Assembly: GCA_018432645.1 (NCBI GenBank)
Contig: JAHDSP010000344.1
Coordinates: 1-21,186, forward strand
Direction: 5' to 3'
Length of the DNA stretch: 21,186 nt
Source: Bacteroidales bacterium
GTDB taxonomy: Bacteria > Bacteroidota > Bacteroidia > Bacteroidales > DTU049
Below, piece after piece: positions 8,718 through 16,673 of the stretch; the first letter of the stretch is position 1, and each line of letters opens with the position of its first letter. Both the position numbers and the translations under genes were made by a program. Under the pieces are notes generated by a model. That model saw nothing but the letters and a program-made list of their open reading frames with translations, had not been told where the DNA came from and searched no databases.

Positions 8718-8725
8718 TATTTTTG
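8718..8725 (+). promoter_or_regulatory. -7 element for the CLC gene (TATTTTTG)
   Basis: TATTTTTG matches TAnnTTTG and lies 17 bases before the ATG at 8743. The octamer is identical to the one before guaB. The rest of the 202-base divergent gap (8541-8742) is extremely AT-rich, and I see nothing else in it. Confidence 0.6.
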
Positions 8726-8742
8726 AACTTGAAAAATCAACT

Positions 8743-10533
8743 ATGTTTAAGAATATTAAAAAACATAAATTTGACTGGGCACAATTTAAATGGGTTAGAA
8801 TAGGATATAAAGCTCTAATCAAACAAGCTATAATACCTGCGATTATAATTGGAGCAATCACTGGATTAGCAGCAGTTTTATTAAAGAATGGAGTATATAA
8901 CCTTACTGCATGGGTACATAGTTTAACTCAAACAGGTCATTTGTCCTTATTATATTTCTTTTTACCAATTATTGGTATTGTATTGACAGTGATTTTTACT
9001 AATAAAATTATAAAAGAAAAACTAGATCACGGAGTTACCCGAGTATTAAAAGCTATAAGTAAAAATAAAGGAGATATTCGCCCACACAATATATATTCTA
9101 ATATAGTAGCTTGCGTAATAACAGCTTCGTTTGGAGGATCCATTGGTATGGAAGGACCAATAGTTACTACTGGTGCAGCTATTGGCTCAAATACAGCAAA
9201 ATTTTTTGATTATCCCCATAAATACAAACTACTTTTTATCTGTGCAGGTATGTCATCAGCAATAGCAGCAATTTTTAAAGCTCCTATTGCTGGGTTAATA
9301 TTTTCTATAGAAGTATTAGCAATAGATTTAAGTGCAGGATTTCTAATACCAGTATTACTTAGCTGTGTTACAGGCACCATAGTAGCTACATTTTTTCTTG
9401 GACAAAAAGCAGAATTTTATTTTGCTGTTTTTACAAATTACAACTATTCAAATACATTATTTTTTATTATACTAGGTATCTTTGTTGGCCTACTTTCAGT
9501 ATACTTTTTACGTACTTATTCTTTTATAGAGAAAACATTAGCAAAGATCAAGAAAAAAACCTTTAGAATACTAATTGGTGGAGGACTATTAGGATTATTA
9601 ATATATTTATTTCCTCCTCTCTATGGTGAAGGATATAATAATATGGAAATGATTCTTAGCGGTAATATAGAGCAATTGTTTTCTAACTCTATTATTTATC
9701 CATATTTCAACTCTGAAATTGGTTTTTTGATTTTATTAATTATTTTATTTTTCATGAAAGTAATAGCAACAGCTTTGACAACGGGAGCTGGAGGAGTAGG
9801 AGGTGTTTTTGCTCCAGCATTATTTACTGGTGCAGTAGGCGGAACTGCATTTGCCATGTTAATGAATATTCTCTTAAATACGAGCTTAAATGTAAGTAAC
9901 TTCACTCTTGTAGGTATGGCTGGTGTAATGGCAGGCGTAATACAAACACCTCTGGCTGCTATATTTTTAATAGCTGAACTCACTGGAGGATATAATCTTT
10001 TTATACCTCTTATAATAACTGCTACCATTTCTTATGCAACGACTAGATTAGTAGAACCATATTCTATATATACCAAAACTCTAGCCAAAAGCGGAGAATT
10101 ATTGACACATGATAAAGAAAAAAATGTATTTACTCTTTTAGATAAAAATGATTTAATCGAAACAGAATTTGTAACATTAAATGTTAATCAGAAATTATCA
10201 GACCTCATAGAAGCTATTAAAATATGCAATAGAAACGTCTTTCCAGTTTTGAATGATGATAATAACTTGGTAGGATTAATATATTTCAAAGATATTAAAA
10301 ATATCATTTTTGATAAACAAAACTACGATAAAATTAGTATTTCTGAATTGATGAAAGAACCAGAAATTGTAATTGATATAAATGAATCTCTAGACTCTAT
10401 AGTAGAAAAAGTGAGAATGCAAAATATATGGAATATTCCTGTGGTAGATCATGGTAAATATGTTGGTTTCATATCAAAGTCATCACTTTTATCAGCATAT
10501 CAAGAAGTTTTTGACACATTTACATTTGAATAG
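8743..10533 (+). CDS. CLC-family chloride channel or Cl-/H+ antiporter with C-terminal CBS pair
   Basis: The 596-residue membrane protein has a CLC core (about 25-445) with many hydrophobic helices, then two CBS domains (about 470-523 and 533-587). The selectivity signatures are GMEGP (135-139), where Glu137 is the external gating glutamate, GVGGVFAP (351-358) and PYSIYTKTLAK (439-449), with Tyr440 near the position of the Cl--binding tyrosine. The GSGIP motif reads DHGVT (95-99), putting His96 at the central serine position. The internal proton glutamate (E203 in the E. coli protein) aligns with Val191 in SIEVL. These changes leave it open whether this is a channel or an exchanger. CBS pairs in CLC proteins often bind adenine nucleotides and tune gating. 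The gene has its own promoter and an AT-only hairpin after it. Confidence 0.93.
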   Translation: MFKNIKKHKFDWAQFKWVRIGYKALIKQAIIPAIIIGAITGLAAVLLKNGVYNLTAWVHSLTQTGHLSLLYFFLPIIGIVLTVIFTNKIIKEKLDHGVTRVLKAISKNKGDIRPHNIYSNIVACVITASFGGSIGMEGPIVTTGAAIGSNTAKFFDYPHKYKLLFICAGMSSAIAAIFKAPIAGLIFSIEVLAIDLSAGFLIPVLLSCVTGTIVATFFLGQKAEFYFAVFTNYNYSNTLFFIILGIFVGLLSVYFLRTYSFIEKTLAKIKKKTFRILIGGGLLGLLIYLFPPLYGEGYNNMEMILSGNIEQLFSNSIIYPYFNSEIGFLILLIILFFMKVIATALTTGAGGVGGVFAPALFTGAVGGTAFAMLMNILLNTSLNVSNFTLVGMAGVMAGVIQTPLAAIFLIAELTGGYNLFIPLIITATISYATTRLVEPYSIYTKTLAKSGELLTHDKEKNVFTLLDKNDLIETEFVTLNVNQKLSDLIEAIKICNRNVFPVLNDDNNLVGLIYFKDIKNIIFDKQNYDKISISELMKEPEIVIDINESLDSIVEKVRMQNIWNIPVVDHGKYVGFISKSSLLSAYQEVFDTFTFE

Positions 10534-10558
10534 GAATGAAAATAAGGGAATATTAGGG

Positions 10559-10587
10559 TTTATAAAATTTATTCAAAATTTTATAAA
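10559..10587. terminator. Perfect 12-bp AT-only hairpin between CLC and transposase
   Basis: TTTATAAAATTT (10559-10570) pairs perfectly with AAATTTTATAAA (10576-10587) around the loop ATTCA. It lies 25 bases after the CLC stop and 20 bases past the 3' end of the convergent transposase gene, so it could serve both as a terminator. Neither strand has a good T-run directly after the stem. Confidence 0.5.
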
Positions 10588-10607
10588 AAGGAATTGAAAT
10601 AAAATTT

Positions 10608-11615
10608 TTAAATGTTATAGATTACATATGTTGATGACATCAAATCTCTGTACCGCTCCCACGCCCGCCTATCCGACGCCGCCAAATTCAGCAACCTCCC
10701 CGTATCTTCTATAATCTTCTCTGCCAGATATTTTCCTCTAACTACAAACCACATTATATAGTTTGTCAAATACTTTGTCGCCACTCCTCGAAACTTGAAA
10801 TAAATCCATCCTACAAAAGCTGTTATCTTCTCATGTATAGTTGATACACTATATATACCACCTTTCATCTTGTTTTTGTTTGTTATCTCTTTGTGTTTTA
10901 TGTGCTCTGCATTAACTGTCTTGAATGCTTTTTTATTACTGCCGCATATAACTGAATTTTCAGATATTCTTGATTTTAGGAAATCAGATATGTGATCGGC
11001 TTGCACTCTGTTATCTTCTATTTTTTTGAACAAAATATTTCCACTCCTATCTGTGGCTGCTAATACTGCTACTTTCTTTGGCTTCTTTTTTGTTAGCTTT
11101 TTTATATCTTGCTTGTCTCGCTTCTTTTTGCCTTTTTCTGAATAATTCATCAAAAGTTCCTCTAATTCTACAATTCCAAAGAAATTAACATTATCTTCAA
11201 AAGACTGCATGGCACACAAAATTCTATGTCGCCAAAAGAAACTCGTTGTTAGACTAATATGTGCAATTCTAGCACACTCTCTTAAGCTCATGCCAGCACT
11301 CATACATTTGATATATTCTAGCATTTTGCCCTTTTCATGAACACCATACATAAAAGTGCCGGTGGTTACTCTGAATTGTCTACCACAGTTTTTGCATCGG
11401 TAGTTTTGTACTCCACTTTGTAAACCATTTTTGATTACATGACTGCTATTGCAATCTGGACAAAGCACGCCAGTAGACATTGCTTTGAGCTCTTGATAAT
11501 CGACTACATCTTTGCTTTCTTCAATCATTTCATCATAAAGATTGTCGTATAATTCACGTGTCTTCTCTTTGGAAAGAGCAAAGACTTTTGTTGGATTTTC
11601 GAATATTTTATACAT
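10608..11615 (-). CDS. Full-length IS1595-like transposase paralogue, catalytic residues apparently lost
   Basis: The 335-residue protein has a zinc ribbon (Cys52, Cys55, Cys74, Cys77, then FRVTTGT), a helix-turn-helix region ending in TTSFFWRHRIL (about 96-133) and a C-terminal RNase H-like domain (about 145-325) with TDRSGN and FRGVATKYLTNYI. This order is that of IS1595-family transposases. By eye, the first acidic residue is Glu152 (ELEE for EADE), the second Asp is replaced at Ser226 (ICGSNKK) and the catalytic Asn by His261 (YSVSTIH). If right, the protein cannot transpose DNA. One residue is also inserted before FRGVATKY. It has no stop or frameshift and carries a promoter like the host genes. 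The 3' end of the gene is richer in G and C than its neighbours. I found no convincing terminal repeats or target duplication. It could be a domesticated DNA-binding protein or a cut-off element. Confidence 0.88.
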   Translation of the reverse strand: MYKIFENPTKVFALSKEKTRELYDNLYDEMIEESKDVVDYQELKAMSTGVLCPDCNSSHVIKNGLQSGVQNYRCKNCGRQFRVTTGTFMYGVHEKGKMLEYIKCMSAGMSLRECARIAHISLTTSFFWRHRILCAMQSFEDNVNFFGIVELEELLMNYSEKGKKKRDKQDIKKLTKKKPKKVAVLAATDRSGNILFKKIEDNRVQADHISDFLKSRISENSVICGSNKKAFKTVNAEHIKHKEITNKNKMKGGIYSVSTIHEKITAFVGWIYFKFRGVATKYLTNYIMWFVVRGKYLAEKIIEDTGRLLNLAASDRRAWERYRDLMSSTYVIYNI

Positions 11616-11631
11616 AACAATATTTTTTTTG

Positions 11632-11639
11632 CAAATATA
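11632..11639 (-). promoter_or_regulatory. -7 element for the transposase paralogue (TATATTTG)
   Basis: On the minus strand TATATTTG lies 16 bases before the ATG at 11615, the same spacing as for the host genes guaB and the lipoprotein. The -33 region is an A/T run without a clear TTTG. Confidence 0.55.
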
Positions 11640-11698
11640 TAAATTTTTTATCTTAAAAAACTTGATTTTTTAAAACATTGAAATTTCTATTTTACACA

Positions 11699-11757
11699 TT
11701 CCCCTACTTCTCCTTATTCTTATCCCCTACCCTTTTTTTACATCTTTTTCATTTTTT
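11699..11757 (+). other. Pyrimidine-rich tract between the transposase and topA
   Basis: The plus strand is almost only C and T here, with CCCCTACTTCTCC and ATCCCCTACCC. It resembles the tract at 608-670 beside the other transposase in composition but not base for base. It ends about a dozen bases before the topA promoter. Confidence 0.45.
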
Positions 11758-11768
11758 AATTTTTTATT

Positions 11769-11776
11769 TACTTTTG
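11769..11776 (+). promoter_or_regulatory. topA promoter -7 element (TACTTTTG)
   Basis: TACTTTTG fits TAnnTTTG and lies 23 bases before the GTG start of topA at 11800. A leader of about 15 to 20 bases is implied. Confidence 0.6.
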
Positions 11777-11799
11777 CATTAACAATTAAATTTACAATT

Positions 11800-14199
11800 G
11801 TGGCTAAAAAAAATAGTGAAAAAACACAAAGCAGTAAAAAATCTACTGCTAATAACAAATCAAAAAATCAATCTGAGTATAAACTCAAAGGAAAAAATTT
11901 AGTAATTGTTGAATCACCTGCTAAAGCTAAAACTATTGAAAAATATTTAGGTAATGATTTTACTGTTTTATCTAGTTTTGGTCATATTAGAGATTTACCT
12001 AAAGGTGAGCTCGGAGTTAATGTGGATAAAAATTTCGAACCTAAATATATTGTTATTAAAGGTAAAGAAAAAGTTATTAATCAATTAAGTGCTGCAAGTA
12101 AACAAAGTGAAATTGTTTGGTTAGCTACTGATGAAGATAGAGAAGGAGAAGCCATCAGTTGGCATCTTGCTGAGACTTTAGAAATTCCTGAAAAAAAGCT
12201 AAGACGAATTATTTTTCATGAAATTACTAAATCTGCTATTGAAGAAGCTATTAAAAATCCTAGAAATATTGACTACAATCTAGTAGATGCTCAGCAAGCT
12301 CGTCGTATTTTAGATCGTTTAGTTGGTTATGAGTTATCTCCTATACTTTGGAAAAAAATTGCAAAAAATTTATCTGCTGGTAGAGTGCAATCTGTGGGTT
12401 TGAGATTAATAGTAGAAAGAGATAGAGAAATAGAAGAATTCATTTCTAATGAATCATATAAAGTAACTGGTAAATTTAATTTGATAGACAAGCCAGATAT
12501 TTTATTGTCTGCTGAGCTAAATCATCAATTTAAAAAGGAAAAAGAAGCATTAGACTTTTTAGAACAATCTAAAGATGCTATCTTTACTATCTCAGATATA
12601 GAGCAACATCCAGCTAAGCGTACTCCCCCTCCTCCATTCATCACTTCTACTTTACAGCAGGAAGCAGCCAAACAAATAGGTCTATCAGTTTCTCAAACTA
12701 TGCGTTTAGCTCAAGAGTTATATGAGTCTGGTCTCATCACCTATATGAGAACTGATAGTGTAACTCTTAGTGATTTTGCTCTTAATGCTGCTAAAGAATT
12801 CATCAATTCTAACTATGGAGAGAAATATTACAAAAGGAGACAATATAAAACTAAATCTAAAGGTGCTCAAGAAGCCCATGAAGCTATTCGTCCAACTGAT
12901 TTATCTAAACCTACTATTGATGCTTCTGGACAAATCAAAAGACTTTATGAACTTATATGGCGTCGAACTATTGCTTCGCAAATGGCAGAGGCAGAATTTA
13001 TCCGTGCTACTATTACCATAGCTTCTAATGTTAGTAAATATCTGTTTTTAGCTAAAAGCGAAACTCTTACTTTTGATGGTTATCTGAAAATTTATCAAGA
13101 AAAAGATAATGTGGAAAATGATGAAGATACTCAATCTGCTTCTAAAATCGATATATCTCTCTTCAAAGTTGGAGATCAATTAAACTATAAAGAAATATCA
13201 GCTAAGCAAAGTTTCACTAATCCACCATATCATTATAATGAGGCTGCTCTTGTGAAAAAATTAGAAGAACTAGGTATAGGGCGTCCTTCTACTTATGCCA
13301 CCATTATTACTACTATTCAGCAAAGAGATTATGTAGAGAAAAAAACTATTCCTGCTCGGGAAAGAGATATTAAAATTTTCACCTTAGATAATTCTAAAAA
13401 AATTAAAATTACTGAAAAAAAAGAAAAATTTGGCGGTGAAAAGCAAAAATTAATTTCTACTGAATTAGGTAGGGTAGTAACTGATTTTCTTACTAAATAT
13501 TTCGCAGATATTATGGATTATAACTTTACAGCAGATATAGAAGAACGTTTTGACAAAATAGCTGCTGGTGAAGAACAGTGGCAAAAAATGCTTGCTGATT
13601 TTTATAAAAATTTTCATCCAAAGGTTGAAGATGTTACACAAACTTCAGATAAACAACATATATCTAAACTATTAGGTGTAGATCCTAAAACAAATAAAAA
13701 TGTTTATATTACTTACACTAAACATGGTATGGCATTACAATTGGGCGATTATACTGATAATGAAAAACCTACTTATGTCTCTATTAGCAAAAAACAAAAA
13801 GTAGATTTTAATGAAATAACTTTAGAAGAAGCTTTGAAATATTTTGAATTGCCTAAAGAACTTGGTGAATATGAAGGTGATAAAGTCATAGTAAATGTCG
13901 GCCGCTATGGTCCTTATGTTTTGTATAAAAATAAATTTTATTCTATCAAAAATCTAGATAAACCTCTGACTGATTTTACATTAGATGAAGCTATTAAAAT
14001 AATTTCTCAACCAAATGGTCTTATTAAAACTATTTCAGAAAAACCATTAATACAAATTTTTGTAGGACGTTATGGTCCTTACATTAAAACTGAAGATGGT
14101 AATGTGCCTATTCCTAAAGGTGTATCTATTGATAATATATCAGAAAATGACGTCAAAGAGTTAATAGAAAAACACAAAGCTAAAAAGTCTAAAAAATGA
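11800..14199 (+). CDS. topA: DNA topoisomerase I (type IA)
   Basis: The enzyme relaxes negative supercoils through a covalent tyrosine-DNA intermediate. The 799-residue protein has a Lys/Ser/Asn-rich leader (1-30) and a Toprim domain with VESPAKAKTIEKYLG (Glu38) and TDEDREGEA (Asp111, Asp113, Glu115). It also has SAGRVQSVGLRLIVERDREI (192-211) and the active-site LITYMRTDS with Tyr315. The C-terminus has no four-cysteine zinc fingers. It has beta-rich repeats with GRYGPYVLYK and GRYGPYIKTE, then a Lys-rich tail. This zinc-free C-terminus is, I believe, usual in the phylum. The start is GTG: no ATG lies near, and the TACTTTTG promoter ends 23 bases before it. The stop codon overlaps the next start (ATGA), so the downstream gene is translationally coupled. 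Confidence 0.97.
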   Translation: MAKKNSEKTQSSKKSTANNKSKNQSEYKLKGKNLVIVESPAKAKTIEKYLGNDFTVLSSFGHIRDLPKGELGVNVDKNFEPKYIVIKGKEKVINQLSAASKQSEIVWLATDEDREGEAISWHLAETLEIPEKKLRRIIFHEITKSAIEEAIKNPRNIDYNLVDAQQARRILDRLVGYELSPILWKKIAKNLSAGRVQSVGLRLIVERDREIEEFISNESYKVTGKFNLIDKPDILLSAELNHQFKKEKEALDFLEQSKDAIFTISDIEQHPAKRTPPPPFITSTLQQEAAKQIGLSVSQTMRLAQELYESGLITYMRTDSVTLSDFALNAAKEFINSNYGEKYYKRRQYKTKSKGAQEAHEAIRPTDLSKPTIDASGQIKRLYELIWRRTIASQMAEAEFIRATITIASNVSKYLFLAKSETLTFDGYLKIYQEKDNVENDEDTQSASKIDISLFKVGDQLNYKEISAKQSFTNPPYHYNEAALVKKLEELGIGRPSTYATIITTIQQRDYVEKKTIPARERDIKIFTLDNSKKIKITEKKEKFGGEKQKLISTELGRVVTDFLTKYFADIMDYNFTADIEERFDKIAAGEEQWQKMLADFYKNFHPKVEDVTQTSDKQHISKLLGVDPKTNKNVYITYTKHGMALQLGDYTDNEKPTYVSISKKQKVDFNEITLEEALKYFELPKELGEYEGDKVIVNVGRYGPYVLYKNKFYSIKNLDKPLTDFTLDEAIKIISQPNGLIKTISEKPLIQIFVGRYGPYIKTEDGNVPIPKGVSIDNISENDVKELIEKHKAKKSKK

Positions 14200-15347
14200 A
14201 AGAAATATCTAATTTTTTCGATTCTTTTTCTTTAAATCTTAATCATTACAAAAATTCTCAATTATACAGTAACGTTATAAATTTACAAAATAATGAAAAT
14301 ATTACTTCAGATGTTAGTACTATAGCTCTTATCAATTTTTCTATCAATAATGACAGAGAAAAATTTATTAGAAGTTTAATAAAGCTCAGATCTTATTTAT
14401 ATTCATATAGCAATATAGATAAAGTTCACATATTAGATTGTGGCTCTTTCATTAATAGTGAAAATGCTAAAGATAGCATTGATGGATTAGCATATGTATT
14501 ATCAGATTTAATAACTACAGGCATAGTACCTATTATTATTAGTGATGATAGATCTGTTATTTTAGCAATTCATAAGGCCTATGAGCATATAAAACGTTAT
14601 TATAATTTAGCTTTTATTTTACCATTTATAGATATAAATAATGAGAATCTATGGGAAAAATCTAAAGATTTATTACCTTGGCACGATTATATTTTTAGGA
14701 ATAATTTACTTTTAAACACTGCTACTTTCATCGGATATCAAAGCTATCTGACAGATGGTGATGCTCTACAATGGGTAGAAAATAATTTTTTTGATTTATT
14801 GAGATTAGGAGATATTCGCGAAAATATAAAATCTGCAGAACCATATATTAGAAATTCTGATATTATTTGCATAGATATGAATGTTATGAAAAAATCTGAG
14901 GCTCCTGCTACTATGCTTGCACTTCCTAATGGATTGTACGCTGAGGAACTTTGTCAACTATCATATTATGCTGGTATGTCTGATAAATCATCAGTTTTTA
15001 CTTTTTATAATTACAATCCAGATAAAGATATAGAAGATCAAACTATGCAGCTTATAGCTCAGGCTTTATGGTATATAGCAGAAGGTGTTTCACTACGAGT
15101 AAAAGATTATCCTTATACTCCCAAAACGCAAATGCTCAAATATACTGTTATCATGGATTCTCCTCTCAATGAATTGATTTTTTACAGAAGTACTCGCTCA
15201 GATAGATGGTGGATAGAGCTACCTATAAATAATACTACTCATATACAACGTCATACGCTCATTCCTTGTCTCTATGAAGATTATTTATCTGCTCTACAAA
15301 ATAAAATTCCTCAAATTTTTTGGAATGCAATAAAGAAAAAATCTTAA
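14196..15347 (+). CDS. Arginase/formimidoylglutamase-fold protein with degraded metal site
   Basis: The 383-residue protein looks like the ureohydrolase-fold proteins that often follow topA in this phylum and are annotated as formimidoylglutamase or arginase family. Shared blocks are FIGYQSYL (178-185), LLRLGDIRENIKSAEPYIR (201-219), CIDMNVMKKSEAPA (225-238), PNGLYAEELCQLSYYAGMSD (244-263) and QTMQLIAQALWYIAEG (282-297). The dimanganese ligands are mostly missing. Where arginases have GGDHS this has ISDDRS (115-120). The DAHxD position reads FIDIN (144-148). In the SxDxDxxDP region only Asp227 of IDMN remains. An inactive or altered role is therefore likely, though it could bind something else. 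It overlaps topA by four bases (ATGA) and has no signal peptide. The product name is by family only. Confidence 0.75.
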   Translation: MKEISNFFDSFSLNLNHYKNSQLYSNVINLQNNENITSDVSTIALINFSINNDREKFIRSLIKLRSYLYSYSNIDKVHILDCGSFINSENAKDSIDGLAYVLSDLITTGIVPIIISDDRSVILAIHKAYEHIKRYYNLAFILPFIDINNENLWEKSKDLLPWHDYIFRNNLLLNTATFIGYQSYLTDGDALQWVENNFFDLLRLGDIRENIKSAEPYIRNSDIICIDMNVMKKSEAPATMLALPNGLYAEELCQLSYYAGMSDKSSVFTFYNYNPDKDIEDQTMQLIAQALWYIAEGVSLRVKDYPYTPKTQMLKYTVIMDSPLNELIFYRSTRSDRWWIELPINNTTHIQRHTLIPCLYEDYLSALQNKIPQIFWNAIKKKS

Positions 15348-15374
15348 AAGAATTATTTTTATTAAATTAAAATA

Positions 15375-15415
15375 TTGAGATAAGTGTTTAGATAATAAAG
15401 TTCTTTTAAACATTT
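15375..15415 (+). terminator. Bulged hairpin after the arginase-like gene, starting with TTGAGATAAG
   Basis: TTGAGATAAG (15375-15384) matches the start of the element after moxR. It runs into a stem of AAGTGTTTA (15382-15390) with TAAACATTT (15407-15415), with one G-U pair. Inside it AAAG (15397-15400) pairs with CTTT (15403-15406). GATAAT (15391-15396) is a one-sided bulge. The location, 28 bases after a plus-strand operon, fits an end-of-transcript structure. Confidence 0.45.
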
Positions 15416-15492
15416 TGCATTAAAAGAATATCTTTATAATAATTAGTAAGCTCTAGCAAAACCTCATTTCTCGAGCGGAGACCTTTCTTTTG

Positions 15493-15527
15493 TTACTTTT
15501 CTTTGTGTGGCTGACAAAGAAAAGTAA
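15493..15527. repeat. Perfect 14-bp inverted repeat, probable dispersed palindromic repeat
   Basis: TTACTTTTCTTTGT (15493-15506) and ACAAAGAAAAGTAA (15514-15527) are exact reverse complements around GTGGCTG. To the left, CCTTTCTTTTG continues in the same pyrimidine style. The right flank (ATCAAGTAAAAATTC) only partly mirrors it, as if a longer palindrome had decayed. It is not next to a T-run and sits in the middle of a 313-base convergent gap, which suits an intergenic repeat more than a simple terminator. Confidence 0.8.
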
Positions 15528-15613
15528 ATCAAGTAAAAATTCATTTAAACAAAATTATTGTTATCTTTTTGAAATAATTTAGTTATTAATTAAACGCCTA
15601 ATTCAATTAATTG

Positions 15614-15652
15614 TTATACAAGTATTAATCACAATTGTGATAATACTTATAA
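15614..15652. repeat. Nested palindrome downstream of aroC
   Basis: The core ATCACAATTGTGAT (15628-15641) is a perfect palindrome. It is flanked by AAGTATT (15620-15626) and AATACTT (15642-15648), with one extra A on the left. Further out TTAT (15614-15617) mirrors ATAA (15649-15652). It starts eight bases past the aroC stop. It could be a terminator hairpin or a symmetric protein site. No T-run follows on the aroC strand. Confidence 0.6.
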
Positions 15653-15660
15653 GATATATT

Positions 15661-16656
15661 TTATAATAATTTGTCTTTATAAATTTTAGAAAATAAGTAT
15701 AAATCAGCGATAGCAAAAAGAGAAATAGCTTCGATAACTGGTGGTAATCTTAATATGAATGCAGTATCATGTGAACCTTTAATTTGATGAATCTCCATTT
15801 TTTTATTCAGAAAATTTAAACTTTTCTGTGGTTTAGATATACTAGCAGGTGGGCGTACTGCTATATTATAAATTATTGAATTCCCATTAGTTATTCCCCC
15901 TTGAATTCCACCACAGTGGTTTGTAACAGTTTGCCCATTTTCTGATATAAAAATGTCATTATATTCACTTCCTGTCATTAATGGTGTTTGCCAACTCTCT
16001 CCAAAGCCAATAGCTTTGATGCCAGGAATAGAAAAAAGTAAATGACTAAGATAGCTTTCTACACTGTCAAAAAATGGATCACCTAAACCTGCCGGCACAT
16101 TTGTAATCTCACAAATAATCTCTCCTCCCAGACTATCTCCTTCATCTTTAATCTTTTGCCAATTTAATTTTTCTGGAATTTCTCCATGAATATGAGAAAT
16201 ATATGCTTTAGCAGTAATTGTAGGTATGCATTTAGCTGCTATCAATCCAGCTATCATTATTGGCAATGTCATTCTACCTGATGCTATTCCACCACCTCTA
16301 ATATCTGCGTCCTTTCCATATTTGATAGATTGAGTAAAGTCAGCATGGCCTGGTCTATGCCAAGATTTGAATAAATCATAGTTTTTAGAATCTTTGTGTT
16401 CATTATCAAATAAAATTGTTATTGGTAAACCAGTAGTTACGTCATTGACGACACCAGTTACAATTTTAGGGATATCATTTTCTACTCTGTCTGTAGTAGC
16501 CGTAGTTCCACCTTTCCTTCTGTCTATATATTCTGTGAAATCTTTTACATTTATATTTATTCCCGAGGGAATACCTTCTAATATTACACCCACTAATTGC
16601 TCATGTGAGCCACCGAAAAGATGCATTTTTATAATTTTGCCAAATGAATTAGCCAT
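15661..16656 (-). CDS. aroC: Chorismate synthase, atypical
   Basis: The enzyme makes chorismate from 5-enolpyruvylshikimate 3-phosphate using reduced FMN, the last step of the shikimate pathway. The protein has 331 residues, shorter than the usual 350 to 360. It starts MANSFGKI at the ATG ending at 16656, not the TTG two codons upstream. Family marks are RPGHADFT (101-108), RGGGIASGRMT (120-130) and GGIQGGITNG (249-258). The two conserved histidines are present: His18 and His104. The first signature usually reads GESHG but here is GGSHE (15-19), and the C-terminal GRHDP reads GSHDT (294-298). SGRMTLP is closer to the form I know from Clostridia than to the usual SARET form. Activity is likely but the departures are notable. 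The promoter TAATTTTG lies 17 bases upstream. Confidence 0.88.
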   Translation of the reverse strand: MANSFGKIIKMHLFGGSHEQLVGVILEGIPSGININVKDFTEYIDRRKGGTTATTDRVENDIPKIVTGVVNDVTTGLPITILFDNEHKDSKNYDLFKSWHRPGHADFTQSIKYGKDADIRGGGIASGRMTLPIMIAGLIAAKCIPTITAKAYISHIHGEIPEKLNWQKIKDEGDSLGGEIICEITNVPAGLGDPFFDSVESYLSHLLFSIPGIKAIGFGESWQTPLMTGSEYNDIFISENGQTVTNHCGGIQGGITNGNSIIYNIAVRPPASISKPQKSLNFLNKKMEIHQIKGSHDTAFILRLPPVIEAISLFAIADLYLFSKIYKDKLL

Positions 16657-16673
16657 ATTCAATAATTGTTTAA

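Noticed and set aside
9696..10028. Open frame of 110 codons on the minus strand within the CLC gene
   Set aside because: It lies opposite conserved CLC motifs and has no promoter or family-like sequence.
10546..11703. Possible IS boundaries GGGAAT (10546-10551) and ATTCCC (11698-11703) around the transposase paralogue
   Set aside because: Only six bases match, the inner sequences do not continue the match and no 8-base target duplication flanks them.
12770..13021. Open frame of 83 codons in another frame inside topA
   Set aside because: It is a Leu-rich shadow of a conserved TopA region.
15628..15641. CRP-type operator at ATCACAATTGTGAT
   Set aside because: A CRP site is TGTGA then TCACA with a 6-base gap. 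Here the order is reversed and the gap is two bases, and it lies behind genes, not before them.
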